A DNA stretch of 64,000 nt from Nitrososphaerota archaeon (GTDB lineage Archaea; Thermoproteota; Nitrososphaeria; Nitrososphaerales; UBA183). The position numbers and the translations under genes were made by a program. The stretch spans positions 1 through 64,000 of the forward strand of contig JAFMAA010000004.1 of assembly GCA_029785235.1 (NCBI GenBank). The letters are read 5' to 3'. The notes under the pieces are model-generated. The model was not told the origin of the DNA. It did no database searches and saw nothing but the letters and a program-made list of their open reading frames with translations. Positions 32,679 to 41,241 of this stretch are shown in pieces (the first letter of the stretch is position 1; every line of letters begins with the position of its first letter).

Positions 32679-33104
32679 CTATCTCAGCCTGGATGCCTTC
32701 TGCTCGAGTTCGCCCTTTTCTTTTCTGAGATATTGGACGAACTCTTCGAGGTCGGCGAGTTTTTCCTGCATGCGCCTCACCTCGTTTTCCTTGGCAGTCC
32801 GGTCCATGGACGCTTCCAGCTCTCTCTGCTGCTGTTCCATGTCGGCGACCTTCGAGGCGAGTGACTCGTTCCCTTTTTTGACAGCGATCAGTTCGGCCTG
32901 TATCGACTGCAACTGCTCCTCGGCTACGATCAAGTACCTCTGCTTGCTGATGACGGTGGGGAATTTGGTTCCGCATTTGGAACAAGTATACATCCCCACG
33001 CGTCTCTCGGTCATGCCGCGCTCGCCCTTCACTGGCTCTACGATAACATTGAAGGTACGCGTCGGGAGGGATTCTTTGTTCCCGCATTTCGGGCAGATGG
33101 GCAA
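32679..33104 (-). CDS. Zinc-ribbon coiled-coil protein
   Basis: 141 residues. An N-terminal TFIIS-like ribbon (CPKCGN ... CSKCGTKF) is followed by a long coiled coil from about residue 60. Found in archaea as a chromosomal gene of unknown role. The ribbon suggests contact with nucleic acid or a transcription complex. Confidence 0.75.
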   Translation of the reverse strand: MPICPKCGNKESLPTRTFNVIVEPVKGERGMTERRVGMYTCSKCGTKFPTVISKQRYLIVAEEQLQSIQAELIAVKKGNESLASKVADMEQQQRELEASMDRTAKENEVRRMQEKLADLEEFVQYLRKEKGELEQKASRLR

Positions 33105-33155
33105 TCGGCCGTCTAGCGGCTGAGAATGTGTTAAAGCTTTGCCCAGCGACTGGCC

Positions 33156-33470
33156 CTATGACTCTCTGATTGATTCGAGTTCCGAGACTGCGGACCAGAG
33201 GGTCACCCTGGCGAAAGAGGGCATGTTCGGATCCTGTGCTACCTCGTCGAGGAGGCTGATGGCATTCGCTGCCCTCACCGCCACGCTCTGCTTGGCATCT
33301 TGCAGCATCAACAAGGAGTCCTTGACTGTCTTCCTGATGTTACGCGGCGTGATGCTAGAGTCTGAAATCTGCTGAAGGCTCACCACTGCCTTCGAGAGTT
33401 TTGCTTCGTTCTCTTGCTGCTTTTTCATCTTGGCGCTCAACGGGGTTATCTCCAGGTTGGTTCTGGGCAC
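33156..33470 (-). CDS. UPF0147 family protein
   Basis: 104 residues. The conserved core (ITPRNIRKTV, SVAVRAANAISLLDEV, DPNMPSFARVTLWSAVSELE) is characteristic of this archaeal small helical family. Function unknown. Divergent from the ZNRD2-like gene. Confidence 0.85.
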   Translation of the reverse strand: MPRTNLEITPLSAKMKKQQENEAKLSKAVVSLQQISDSSITPRNIRKTVKDSLLMLQDAKQSVAVRAANAISLLDEVAQDPNMPSFARVTLWSAVSELESIRES

Positions 33471-33537
33471 GATTCGGTGGGATTAAGTGCTTTTCGAACT
33501 GCCGCTTTTAATACGCGCCGGCAAGGAGTCGCCGCGG

Positions 33538-33870
33538 TTGAGCAGGACCTCTGAGGACAGGGTGAAAGTGGCTGCAAATCTCATGAGCCGGGGCGCCGCG
33601 ATGCTCGCTGAGCCGTGCCCCCAAGACGGTGGGATACAGGTCCGCTATCGTGGCAAGGCGTACTGCGTTGTCCATGACGACCTTTCTTTGATACCCAAAG
33701 CTACTGCTGTGTCCTATGACACGGTGGTGGCCCAGATGAGAGAGGTGCTCCTGGGAAGGCTGAACGAAGTCACGTCGGCGCTAGGGGTCGAGGAGGACCG
33801 GTCGAGACAGGAACAGTTGGTATCTCTCGCGGCAAGGCTGTTCGAGCTACTACAGAAGCTCCCGAAGTAG
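33538..33870 (+). CDS. ZNRD2/Sjogren-autoantigen-like zinc ribbon protein
   Basis: About 110 residues. VAANLMSRGAAMLAEPCPQDGG ... GKAYCVVHD is the archaeal version of the ZNRD2 (SSSCA1) domain, with only part of the usual Cys set. The TTG at 33538 is supported by AAGGAG nine bases upstream; a GTG at 33487 also opens the frame. Role in archaea unknown. Confidence 0.75.
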   Translation: MSRTSEDRVKVAANLMSRGAAMLAEPCPQDGGIQVRYRGKAYCVVHDDLSLIPKATAVSYDTVVAQMREVLLGRLNEVTSALGVEEDRSRQEQLVSLAARLFELLQKLPK

Positions 33871-33893
33871 TTAAATCAGAACCTGCTTCGTTA

Positions 33894-34382
33894 GTGGAGG
33901 CCGTGGTGCTCAGGCTGGGCCAGAAGGCACCGGAGTTTTCCCTCCCGGACACAGAGAGGAACACTAGGTCCTTGGGTGAGTTCAAAAAGGACGGTGTTGT
34001 GATTGTTGCCTTTTTCCCCTTCGCCTTCTCCGGCATCTGCGACAGGGAGATGTGCACGTTCAGAGACGGATTCAGCCAACTACAGGCTGCCGGCGCGCGC
34101 CTGATAGGCGTGAGCGTGGACAGCTCATACTCTCTGAAGGCGTTCGCCCAGACATACAACCTGCAGTTTCCCCTCCTAAGCGACTTCAACAAGAAGGTCG
34201 TTAGGCTCTATGGAGTCCTACAGGACCCCTGGGTGGGCCTCGGCTACAAGGGGGTGTCCAAGCGCGCCGTGTTCATCATAGACAAGAGGGGGATGCTGAG
34301 ATACCGATGGGCGACGGACGCGCCATCAAATGAACCGCCCTACGCTGAGGTGATGAAGTCAGCTCAGAAACTGGTCGCGTGA
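33894..34382 (+). CDS. Peroxiredoxin (AhpC/TSA, BCP-like)
   Basis: 162 residues. LGQKAPEFSLPD opens a typical thioredoxin fold. The catalytic Cys is in FSGICDREMC, where the second Cys five residues on suggests an atypical two-Cys (BCP/PrxQ) mechanism. It reduces hydroperoxides in the cytosol. GTG at 33894 or 33903 as start. The stop overlaps the frame of the next gene. Confidence 0.9.
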   Translation: MEAVVLRLGQKAPEFSLPDTERNTRSLGEFKKDGVVIVAFFPFAFSGICDREMCTFRDGFSQLQAAGARLIGVSVDSSYSLKAFAQTYNLQFPLLSDFNKKVVRLYGVLQDPWVGLGYKGVSKRAVFIIDKRGMLRYRWATDAPSNEPPYAEVMKSAQKLVA

Positions 34383-34423
34383 GAGCCGGGTTTTTATACG
34401 GGAGGGCATCTTCGTTGGTTGTC

Positions 34424-34780
34424 TTGAGCCAGGGGGCGGAGATTAAGCCGATTGTGCAGCTAACCGCGAAGGCCAGTGAAGAGTTGAAGCTCTATCTCGA
34501 GAAGCAAGGGAGGCCAAGTGCAGCCCTGAGGATATTCGTGACCGCGGGCGGGTGCTCGGGGCTCTCCTACGGGATGGTCGTAGACGAGAAGCTCTCTGAC
34601 GACGATTATGTGATTGATGTAGACGGCGCCAAGGTCGCCGTAGACAGGTCCAGTGCTCCCTTTATCGCTGGATCGACGGTAGACTACAGGTCGGAGAAGC
34701 TTATGGGAGGAGGCTTTGTGGTCGACAACCCGAATGCTGTCTCGACCTGTGGGTGCGGCGAGTCGTTCAAAACGGTGTAG
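34424..34780 (+). CDS. A-type iron-sulfur carrier (IscA/ErpA-like)
   Basis: 118 residues with GGCSGLSYGM and C-terminal STCGCGESF, the three Cys that hold Fe-S or Fe. It delivers clusters to target proteins. A TATA-like tttttatac at 34388-34396 lies inside the longer open frame and favours the TTG at 34424. Confidence 0.88.
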   Translation: MSQGAEIKPIVQLTAKASEELKLYLEKQGRPSAALRIFVTAGGCSGLSYGMVVDEKLSDDDYVIDVDGAKVAVDRSSAPFIAGSTVDYRSEKLMGGGFVVDNPNAVSTCGCGESFKTV

Positions 34781-34925
34781 GATCTCCTTTCCGAGGCCTC
34801 TGTGGTTCGACAGATCCGGGGCCACGGTCGCTAGACATGGTGACACTCTGATGATTAAGAGACGCCCGCCTTGGTTTGGGGCTAGCCAACGAACTTGGTT
34901 TGTGTACCAGCTAGCTTAGCTTAGG

Positions 34926-35050
34926 CGCCGGGTGTAGGATTCGAACCCACGCGACCCGAAGGTCACGGGCTGACTGGTCTTTGATCTCGAGTTGCGGACC
35001 CGCTTAGGCCTGGCGGGTTGCCCGCGCATTAACCACTCTGCCAACCCGGC
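34926..35050 (-). tRNA. tRNA-Ser with about 42 extra bases in the anticodon loop
   Basis: Acceptor GCCGGGT/ACCCGGC, D arm GCA...TGC, anticodon stem CGGGC/GCCCG, a class II variable arm with a TTCG hairpin, T arm GTGGG-TTCGAAT-CCTAC, discriminator G (serine-type). Between the anticodon stem halves are 49 bases instead of 7. A canonical 37/38 intron does not leave U33. CTCGAGA inside the insert would give anticodon CGA if two introns are removed (28 + 14 bases). Identity as Ser is firm; anticodon is inferred. Confidence 0.8.
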
Positions 35051-35067
35051 GCGGAGGAAGCCTGACA

Positions 35068-35832
35068 TCAACCACTATTATTTCTTTGAGAGGGGAGTTT
35101 CGCTACCAGCGCTCTCGTCAGGAACCAGATTACGGTCTCCCATGCGTCCTCTGCGGCGGCCCGGTTATACCGCTCCTTCATGCCCTCGTTGAAGAAGTCG
35201 TGTTGAGTGTTGGGGATCGTCTTGACCAGCAGGTCGCTTCCGCCCGCCAGGGCGGCTTCCATGAAGGCTGGCATCAGCGGGTTCATGAGCTCGTCGCGGC
35301 TAGCGCAGATTACCAATGTTGGAATCGCTATCCCTCGGAAGGCAGAGGGATTTGGCGGCTCTGCGCAATACGCAACCGCGGCGTCGGGGCGTCCTGGCTT
35401 GGTCGCGGCCACTAATGAGAGCCCCCCGCCGAGGGAGAATCCGAGAGTGGCGACCCTTTCGTGCCTCGCCTTTGCGTCCCTGACTGCTTCGATGACGATC
35501 TCCAGCATTCCGTCTCTGAACTCCCGGTCGTACAGGACGGACAAGACCTCTTGGGTCTTGGATCCGGCCCCCTTCCTTGCGACTTCGCGGGCCATTTTCC
35601 TCTTGTCGCGTCGCTCCTCCAGTGACAAACTCCACACGACGTCCATGGCTCTCCGTATGTTAGGGGGCGTGAGAAGGGACTCGTACCCTTTGTAGAGGGA
35701 TGGGGCGGTAGCTGAAAATCCGGATTTACCGAGACGTTTACAGACCTTTCCGATGTGCGCGTCGGGCCCCCAGACCTCGTGCAGGACGACGATGCAAGGT
35801 CGGCTTCCAAGATAGGAACCCTGTGGACCCAA
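35068..35832 (-). CDS. Dienelactone hydrolase-family protein
   Basis: 254 residues, alpha/beta-hydrolase fold. IVVLHEVWGPD opens the domain, the nucleophile elbow is GFSLGGG (Ser where classic dienelactone hydrolases have Cys), the acid is in CASRDELMNP and the His in NTQHDFF. Hydrolyses an ester or lactone; substrate unknown. Confidence 0.85.
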   Translation of the reverse strand: MGPQGSYLGSRPCIVVLHEVWGPDAHIGKVCKRLGKSGFSATAPSLYKGYESLLTPPNIRRAMDVVWSLSLEERRDKRKMAREVARKGAGSKTQEVLSVLYDREFRDGMLEIVIEAVRDAKARHERVATLGFSLGGGLSLVAATKPGRPDAAVAYCAEPPNPSAFRGIAIPTLVICASRDELMNPLMPAFMEAALAGGSDLLVKTIPNTQHDFFNEGMKERYNRAAAEDAWETVIWFLTRALVAKLPSQRNNSG

Positions 35833-35893
35833 ACGAGCGACCGCCGGGGAGGCTCTTGTTTAAATCGAATGCCGGCTCGGGAGTGTTTCCGTG

Positions 35894-36337
35894 ATGAAAG
35901 TTTCTCTCGTTTGGGCAAGCCCTTCTCCGGAGAGGACCATCGCGGTCGCCATGAGGCGGTGTTACAGCACGAAACCCATAGAAGACATCGAAGCGGAACT
36001 CGAGTTGAGGGGAGCAGAGTACTGGAAGTATCTCCTCACGAAGGCCCTCCAAGACAAGTCCCTGGATGTCCTTGAACACTTCGCCCTGACCCTGCTTGTT
36101 GAAGAAGCCGGGAGCGCCGAGGTTGGGGAGCTCCTCCAAGGTTTCCCGTACCTGCGCGCGACCCGCCTCAAAGACTCCGATTGGCTCGTGTCGTTGAACG
36201 CAAGGACGTTGGTCGAGTTGTGGCGAAGTCCGACCGGGAAGCCGTTCGCTGGCCTAATCGTATCAGAACTCGACGCCAGGTCCGTATGCCCGGTCTTCAA
36301 CGAAGTCGCGTTTGGAGGGCATGCTCGTGCGGGTTAA
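35894..36337 (+). CDS. ThyX-like paralogue without the catalytic motif
   Basis: 147 residues. Aligns with ThyX in order (VLEHFALTLLVEEAG, FPYLRATRLKD, LVSLNARTLVELW) but has no RHRxxS motif and lacks the ThyX substrate-binding loop. It directly precedes the apparently active ThyX. Since ThyX works as a tetramer, this copy could be a non-catalytic subunit, or an evolving remnant. ATG at 35894 chosen over the adjacent GTG. Confidence 0.65.
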   Translation: MKVSLVWASPSPERTIAVAMRRCYSTKPIEDIEAELELRGAEYWKYLLTKALQDKSLDVLEHFALTLLVEEAGSAEVGELLQGFPYLRATRLKDSDWLVSLNARTLVELWRSPTGKPFAGLIVSELDARSVCPVFNEVAFGGHARAG

Positions 36338-36857
36338 GCTCCTATACAGTACCGACCTGGCCGCCCTCAAGAGGACTGTGTCCCAGAAGGGCGTGGCCTT
36401 CGACCCCGAGGCCATGTTGGACCATGCCGTGTACATGTTCGAGATAGAAGACTGCAGCCGAGTGACGACCCATCAATTGGTCCGCCACAGAGCAGCCTCA
36501 TACGACCAGGAGTCGCAGCGGTTCTCGGCCGCCACCAGAGAGGGGGTGGTCACCCCTCCGAACATCCGGTCCAATGAGGCCGCGTATAGGGCCTATGACG
36601 AGGCACTCAAAGGCGTCTACTCCGCCTACGAGAAGATGGTGGCGGCAGGGGTCCCCAAGGAAGACGCCAGGTACATCCTCCCAAGCGCCATCAAGACGAA
36701 GATAGTCGTTACACTGAGTGCGCGGAGCTTAATGCATCTGGTTTGGCAGCGGACCGCCCTCCAGGCCCAGTGGGAGATTAGGGAGCTTGCCACGGTTCTA
36801 CACCGCCTCGCCAAGGAAGCCACGCCTGAGCTCTGGACAAAGATCATAGAGAGATAG
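36321..36857 (+). CDS. thyX: Flavin-dependent thymidylate synthase
   Basis: 178 residues. Converts dUMP to dTMP using FAD and methylenetetrahydrofolate. The signature RHRAASYDQESQRF is complete and the C-terminal WEIRELA block matches. It is shorter than the usual 220-250 residues. The start overlaps the end of the paralogue upstream; ATG at 36321 is preferred over TTG at 36312. Next to glmM-like and DP1 genes. Confidence 0.9.
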   Translation: MLVRVKLLYSTDLAALKRTVSQKGVAFDPEAMLDHAVYMFEIEDCSRVTTHQLVRHRAASYDQESQRFSAATREGVVTPPNIRSNEAAYRAYDEALKGVYSAYEKMVAAGVPKEDARYILPSAIKTKIVVTLSARSLMHLVWQRTALQAQWEIRELATVLHRLAKEATPELWTKIIER

Positions 36858-36859
36858 CG

Positions 36860-38203
36860 ATGGTCAAGGCGTTCGGCACTGCGGGAGTCAGGGGAGTGTT
36901 CAACTCCACCCAGACTCCGGAGCAAGTATACAGACTCGCCGAAACGGTCGCTTTTGCGTCTGGAAGAGGAAGATATGGCGTAGGATGGGATGGGCGGAAG
37001 ACGTCCGCCCTCCTTGCCAAGACCGTTCTGGCTGCTATCAGTGCCGCTGGGAGTGACGCCAATGTGTTCGGCCTTGTACCCACTCCAGTGCTCGCCTATG
37101 GAACTAGGTCGCGATCGTGCGTGGCCGGCTTCGCCGTCACAGCCTCCCACAACCCTCCTGAATTCTCTGGTGTGAAGGTCTTCAACCATGATGGCATGGA
37201 ACTCCCGAAGTCCGATGAGGAGAGAATAGAGCGAGCCATGGCCGTGGAAGTGATGAAGGCGGGGGGGACGTTCGGCGAGTTGGTCCCTGATGAGGGAGTA
37301 ATTGACGATTACGTCGGCGCGGTGACATCTCGTTATCCGCGGGCCGCCCAGCCCCTACGCATCGCCGTGGACTGCGCCAGCGGCCCGGGAGGGCTTGTTA
37401 CCCCTCTCGTAATGAAGGCGTTAGGGCACCAGGTGGTCCCGGTAAACGCCCAAGTCTCCTGGCGCTTCCCTGCGAGGCCCCCGGAGCCCACCGCGACTAG
37501 CCTCGTGGATTTCGCCGCAATGGTCCCGCCGCTGGGGGTCGACTTCGGGTTCGCCCATGATGGAGACGCCGACAGACTCGTCATGGTTGATGCTATGGGT
37601 AACGTGGTTCCTGATTCGATTCTCACCGTGCTAGCGCTGCGCGGACTCGGGGTGGCCGACGGCACAGCAGTCATCTCTGAGAACAGTTCGAACGCCGTCG
37701 CCGACGAGGCCGAAAAGCTCGGCCTGAAGGTGCTCAGGAGCCGTGTGGGGAAGACCTTCGCCGTTTTAGCGGGTGAAGGGGGGGTCTTCGCGGCTGAACC
37801 GAGTAAGGTTGTAGACCCGAAGTGGGGACTTTGGGAGGATGGCATCAATGCGTCGGCCCTAATCGCGACGCTGCTCTCCTCTTACCCGGGGCTCCTTGAA
37901 AGCGTGACTCGGGAAGTCAAGTGGAAGTACAGGCAGATGAACCTCCGGGTCCCAGTGAGAATGGATTTCTTGGCCGCTGAGGCGAAGGAGGCATTCAAAC
38001 GGCTCGGGATCTCCGAAGAGCGGACCCTAGACGGGTTGAAGCTTGTACTCGAAGACGGTTCCTGGGTGATGTTCAGGCCGTCGGGGACCGAGCCTATAAC
38101 CCGGCTCTATTGCGAGTCGCACGACGTGCAGGGGCTAGACATGCTGGTCCAGCTTGGGACGCAGTGTGTGCAGTCGTCTAGAGACAGCCGTGTCACTGTA
38201 TAG
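36860..38203 (+). CDS. Phosphoglucosamine/phosphomannomutase
   Basis: 447 residues of the alpha-D-phosphohexomutase family. TASHNPPEFSG holds the phosphoserine, HDGDADRL the metal-binding loop, and RPSGTEP the phosphate-binding C-terminal motif. Interconverts sugar 1- and 6-phosphates for glycan and nucleotide-sugar synthesis. Two bases after thyX, so cotranscribed. Confidence 0.92.
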   Translation: MVKAFGTAGVRGVFNSTQTPEQVYRLAETVAFASGRGRYGVGWDGRKTSALLAKTVLAAISAAGSDANVFGLVPTPVLAYGTRSRSCVAGFAVTASHNPPEFSGVKVFNHDGMELPKSDEERIERAMAVEVMKAGGTFGELVPDEGVIDDYVGAVTSRYPRAAQPLRIAVDCASGPGGLVTPLVMKALGHQVVPVNAQVSWRFPARPPEPTATSLVDFAAMVPPLGVDFGFAHDGDADRLVMVDAMGNVVPDSILTVLALRGLGVADGTAVISENSSNAVADEAEKLGLKVLRSRVGKTFAVLAGEGGVFAAEPSKVVDPKWGLWEDGINASALIATLLSSYPGLLESVTREVKWKYRQMNLRVPVRMDFLAAEAKEAFKRLGISEERTLDGLKLVLEDGSWVMFRPSGTEPITRLYCESHDVQGLDMLVQLGTQCVQSSRDSRVTV

Positions 38204-38266
38204 ACCCACGGCCTCCCCGCGCGATGAGGGACTCGATAAATACGCCTCTGAGACGTGTGCTGTTTT

Positions 38267-39736
38267 GTGCCAGAGCCCAAGGCTATAGCGAAAGTGCTGG
38301 CATCTGGATACATGCTTGACTCCAAGGCCTTCGATATGATCAGTTCGCTCCCGGCAGGGACAGATGCCGACGGTCTGGTCGAGAAGCTCCTTGCGCAGAA
38401 GGCGGCTATGCCAGCAGAAGCGAAAGTTATCACCGAGAGCGACGTTGTGAGACTAATCCCCCGCGAGGCGTCGCTGGCGCGCGAGGCACCTGAAGGGCAC
38501 ATCCCGGCAGAGCTCGAGGTCCTTTCTGATCCTACACAGGCCATAGCCCCCGCCGAGGGGGCAGAGGGTTTCGGCAAGCTCTTTCATGACAGATACCGCC
38601 GACTCTTTTCCATAGTACAAGAGAGGCTCGACACTCGCGACAGCGCGACCGTAGCGGCCACCAAAAGCTTGGCGCCGGGGAAGAGAGTCATGGTGGCAGG
38701 ACTACTGGCAGACCGTTCAAGCCGAAGGGGGAGCGTCGAAATCCGGGTCGACGACCCGACGGGCATCCTGAAAGCGGCCTGCCAAGACGCGCTGGCGGAG
38801 AAGGCGGCCTTGGAGGCTCCCCTCGACAGCATGGTGGTGGTTGAAATCGCGCGCGCGCGGTCGGGGTCATTGTTCGTCGATTCCCTCGTTCTCCCTGACG
38901 TCCCTGGACACAGGGCCGTCTCCAGCTCCCACCGCGTCTATGCGGTCCTCCTCTCAGACCTGCACATAGGGAGCAGGATGTTCCTGGCTGATGACTTCCA
39001 CCGCTTCATTCAGTGGCTCAATGGGAACCTGGGGGACAGGGATGTAGTTAGCCGCATCAAGTACCTGGTAGTCGCCGGCGACCTGGTCGACGGGGTCGGC
39101 GTCTATCCAGGCCAGGAATTCCAGCTCGCGGAGAGGGACCCGAAGAAGCAGTACGAAATGGCTGGCGAACTCCTCGCTCAGGTGCCCGAACACATCCAGA
39201 TTGTTCTTTCCCCCGGCAACCACGACGCCGTGAGGCAGGCTCTTCCTCAGCCTGCGGTCCCCATGGATATGGCCGAGTCGCTCTATGCCATGACCAACGT
39301 CAGGTGGGTGGGTGACCCCGCTTACATCAAACTCCACGGGGTGAACTTCCTGCTCTACCATGGAAAGAGCCTAGACGATGTCATAGCTACGACGCCGAAC
39401 CTAGCCTATGACAGGCCGACAGACGCCATGAAGCTCCTCCTCAGGGCGAGGCATCTCGCGCCTACCTATGGGAAGAGAACCGCTCTCTCGCCAGAGCTTC
39501 GGGACTACATGGTGGTGGACCGGGTCCCTGATGTCTTTCATGCAGGGCATGTACACACCTATGGAGAGCTCACCTATAGAGGGACGCTGTTGGTCAACTC
39601 GGGGACCTGGCAGGCACAGACAAGCTTCCAGACGAATATGGGGCTCGAGCCTACACCCAGCATCGTCCCTGTGGTGGACCTTTCCCGGCTCGAAGTTCTG
39701 CGACGCAGCTTCGGCGCGGCTGGTTTCGCTTCCTAA
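38267..39736 (+). CDS. DNA polymerase D small subunit DP1
   Basis: 489 residues. An N-terminal helical part and an OB-fold region precede a calcineurin-like 3'-5' exonuclease domain. Its motifs are LLSDLHIGS (about 230), VVAGDLVDG (about 270), LSPGNHDAV (about 315) and FHAGHVHTYG (about 425). It proofreads for DP2. The GTG at 38267 gives the usual start; an earlier GTG adds four residues. Convergent with cdc6, typical of archaeal replication loci. Confidence 0.93.
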   Translation: MPEPKAIAKVLASGYMLDSKAFDMISSLPAGTDADGLVEKLLAQKAAMPAEAKVITESDVVRLIPREASLAREAPEGHIPAELEVLSDPTQAIAPAEGAEGFGKLFHDRYRRLFSIVQERLDTRDSATVAATKSLAPGKRVMVAGLLADRSSRRGSVEIRVDDPTGILKAACQDALAEKAALEAPLDSMVVVEIARARSGSLFVDSLVLPDVPGHRAVSSSHRVYAVLLSDLHIGSRMFLADDFHRFIQWLNGNLGDRDVVSRIKYLVVAGDLVDGVGVYPGQEFQLAERDPKKQYEMAGELLAQVPEHIQIVLSPGNHDAVRQALPQPAVPMDMAESLYAMTNVRWVGDPAYIKLHGVNFLLYHGKSLDDVIATTPNLAYDRPTDAMKLLLRARHLAPTYGKRTALSPELRDYMVVDRVPDVFHAGHVHTYGELTYRGTLLVNSGTWQAQTSFQTNMGLEPTPSIVPVVDLSRLEVLRRSFGAAGFAS

Positions 39737-40926
39737 CTGGTGGCGCCGAAAGTTGGGTCTTCCGACAGCGCCTTCTCGAGTGTTTCTTCGTCTATCAGGA
39801 GTTGGATTTTCTTCGTCCTCCCCCGCCTCCCCTTGCTGACCACCGAGGCCTCAACGAGCCCTAGGAGGTCGAGATCTCCGAGTATCCCACTGAGCCTTCG
39901 TTGAGTCAGGACCTCCAGCCCAAGCTTCTTGCAGAGATTGGCGTAGGCAAGATAGAGCTCGCCGGTGTTTGTCCCTCCTTTGAATCTGGAGGCCGCAAAG
40001 AGTATTGCTTTGCTCTGGACTGGGAGGGACCTGATCGCTTCGTCTACCCTGTCGACCTCCATCTTGTCCGAGGCCTTTTTGATGCAGGTGTCGTCAATCT
40101 CCTTGAGACCCTCGCGTTCCGCTACCTCCCCAGCTATCCTCAGGAGGTCAATGGCTCGCCTCGCGTCGCCATGCTCTGACCCTGCCATAGCAGCACACAG
40201 ATTGATGGCTGCGGGAGAGGCGACGCCTGGCCTGAACGCCACGCTCGCCCTCTCTGTAAGTATCTCCCTGAGCTCTTCAACAGCATATGGCGGGAAGACA
40301 AGCTCCTCTTCGCTGAGGCTGCTCAGAACCCGGGGATCGAGCCCTTCCTTGAACTTCAGGTCGTTCGAAATCCCTACCATTGCGAGAAATCCCGGGGACA
40401 GTTTGTTTCCAGAGCGAGTGAAAGCATAGAGTATGTCATCACCAAAGAGCTTTACAAGGTAGTCAATCTCGTCGAGGACCAAGACCACTTTCTTCTTGTT
40501 GGTCCTTATGTTCTCCGAAATCCTGTCGACGACCTCCCCTATTGCAAGACCGGTGAGTGGTATCTGCTTGTCCTTGCTCAGGTCGAGCGAGCGTGCGAAA
40601 TCCGCAAGAGTCCTGTACTCGCCGTCCGCCAGACGGGTGTTGACATAGGCAAGGACCAAGTTCGGGTTGTTGGCTTCGGTCTTGAGTTTGGCAAGGACAT
40701 AGTTGGTGACCGCGGTCTTTCCAGTCCCTGTCTTTCCGTAGAGCAGGAGGTTCGAGGGCTTCGACCCTCGGAGGATTGGTGCGAGGATCTGGGCGACGGC
40801 CCTAGTCTGGGGATCACGGAACGGGAGATGGTCGGGGACGTAGTCGGGGCTCAGGGCGTCCCTGTTGACGAAGAGTGGTTTGCCTTCTTTTGCCTTGCGA
40901 AAAATCTCGTCGATCGCTTCAGACAA
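39733..40926 (-). CDS. Orc1/Cdc6 replication initiator
   Basis: 397 residues. AAA+ ATPase with Walker A YGKTGTGKTAV, Walker B VLVLDEIDYLV and sensor MVGISND, then a C-terminal winged helix that reads origin recognition boxes. Loads the MCM helicase. TTG at 40926 (LSEAIDEIF) fits the family start. An ORB-like sequence (cagtggaaacactgg) lies at the start codon, and the main box cluster is 2 kb away. Confidence 0.93.
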   Translation of the reverse strand: MSEAIDEIFRKAKEGKPLFVNRDALSPDYVPDHLPFRDPQTRAVAQILAPILRGSKPSNLLLYGKTGTGKTAVTNYVLAKLKTEANNPNLVLAYVNTRLADGEYRTLADFARSLDLSKDKQIPLTGLAIGEVVDRISENIRTNKKKVVLVLDEIDYLVKLFGDDILYAFTRSGNKLSPGFLAMVGISNDLKFKEGLDPRVLSSLSEEELVFPPYAVEELREILTERASVAFRPGVASPAAINLCAAMAGSEHGDARRAIDLLRIAGEVAEREGLKEIDDTCIKKASDKMEVDRVDEAIRSLPVQSKAILFAASRFKGGTNTGELYLAYANLCKKLGLEVLTQRRLSGILGDLDLLGLVEASVVSKGRRGRTKKIQLLIDEETLEKALSEDPTFGATS

Positions 40927-41092
40927 TTGCGAACAGTGGAAACACTGGCGTAGATAGGTGTTTTTTGGTTGGCCGCCGCGCACCCCCCATTTTAGTTGGG
41001 AGTTATGCGGCAATGGCTGACTAGAATCGTGATATACATGACTATAGTTGATGGAAACGATGAACTAGTACCGCCGCGTCGGTCAGGTGAAG

Positions 41093-41224
41093 ATGACCGT
41101 CGACAGCAAAATCAGACTCGGTTTGTTCCTCGTCTCGGCGGCCCTTTCTGTGTTCGCGACCGTGGCCGCGGCACATGGCATCTATGTGGGCGCGTCGGAC
41201 CCCATCGGCGGCGGCACCCCCTAA
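41093..41224 (+). CDS. Small secreted or membrane protein
   Basis: 43 residues with one N-terminal hydrophobic helix (LGLFLVSAALSVFATVAAAHG) and a short Gly-rich tail. A gtgaag-type site precedes the ATG. Too short for family assignment. Confidence 0.4.
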   Translation: MTVDSKIRLGLFLVSAALSVFATVAAAHGIYVGASDPIGGGTP

Positions 41225-41241
41225 CTGGGGGCGCCCTCGCC

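Noticed and set aside
35891..36857. Frameshifted single ThyX gene
   Set aside because: Both frames align to the same ThyX regions rather than to successive halves, so they are paralogues and not two pieces of one gene.
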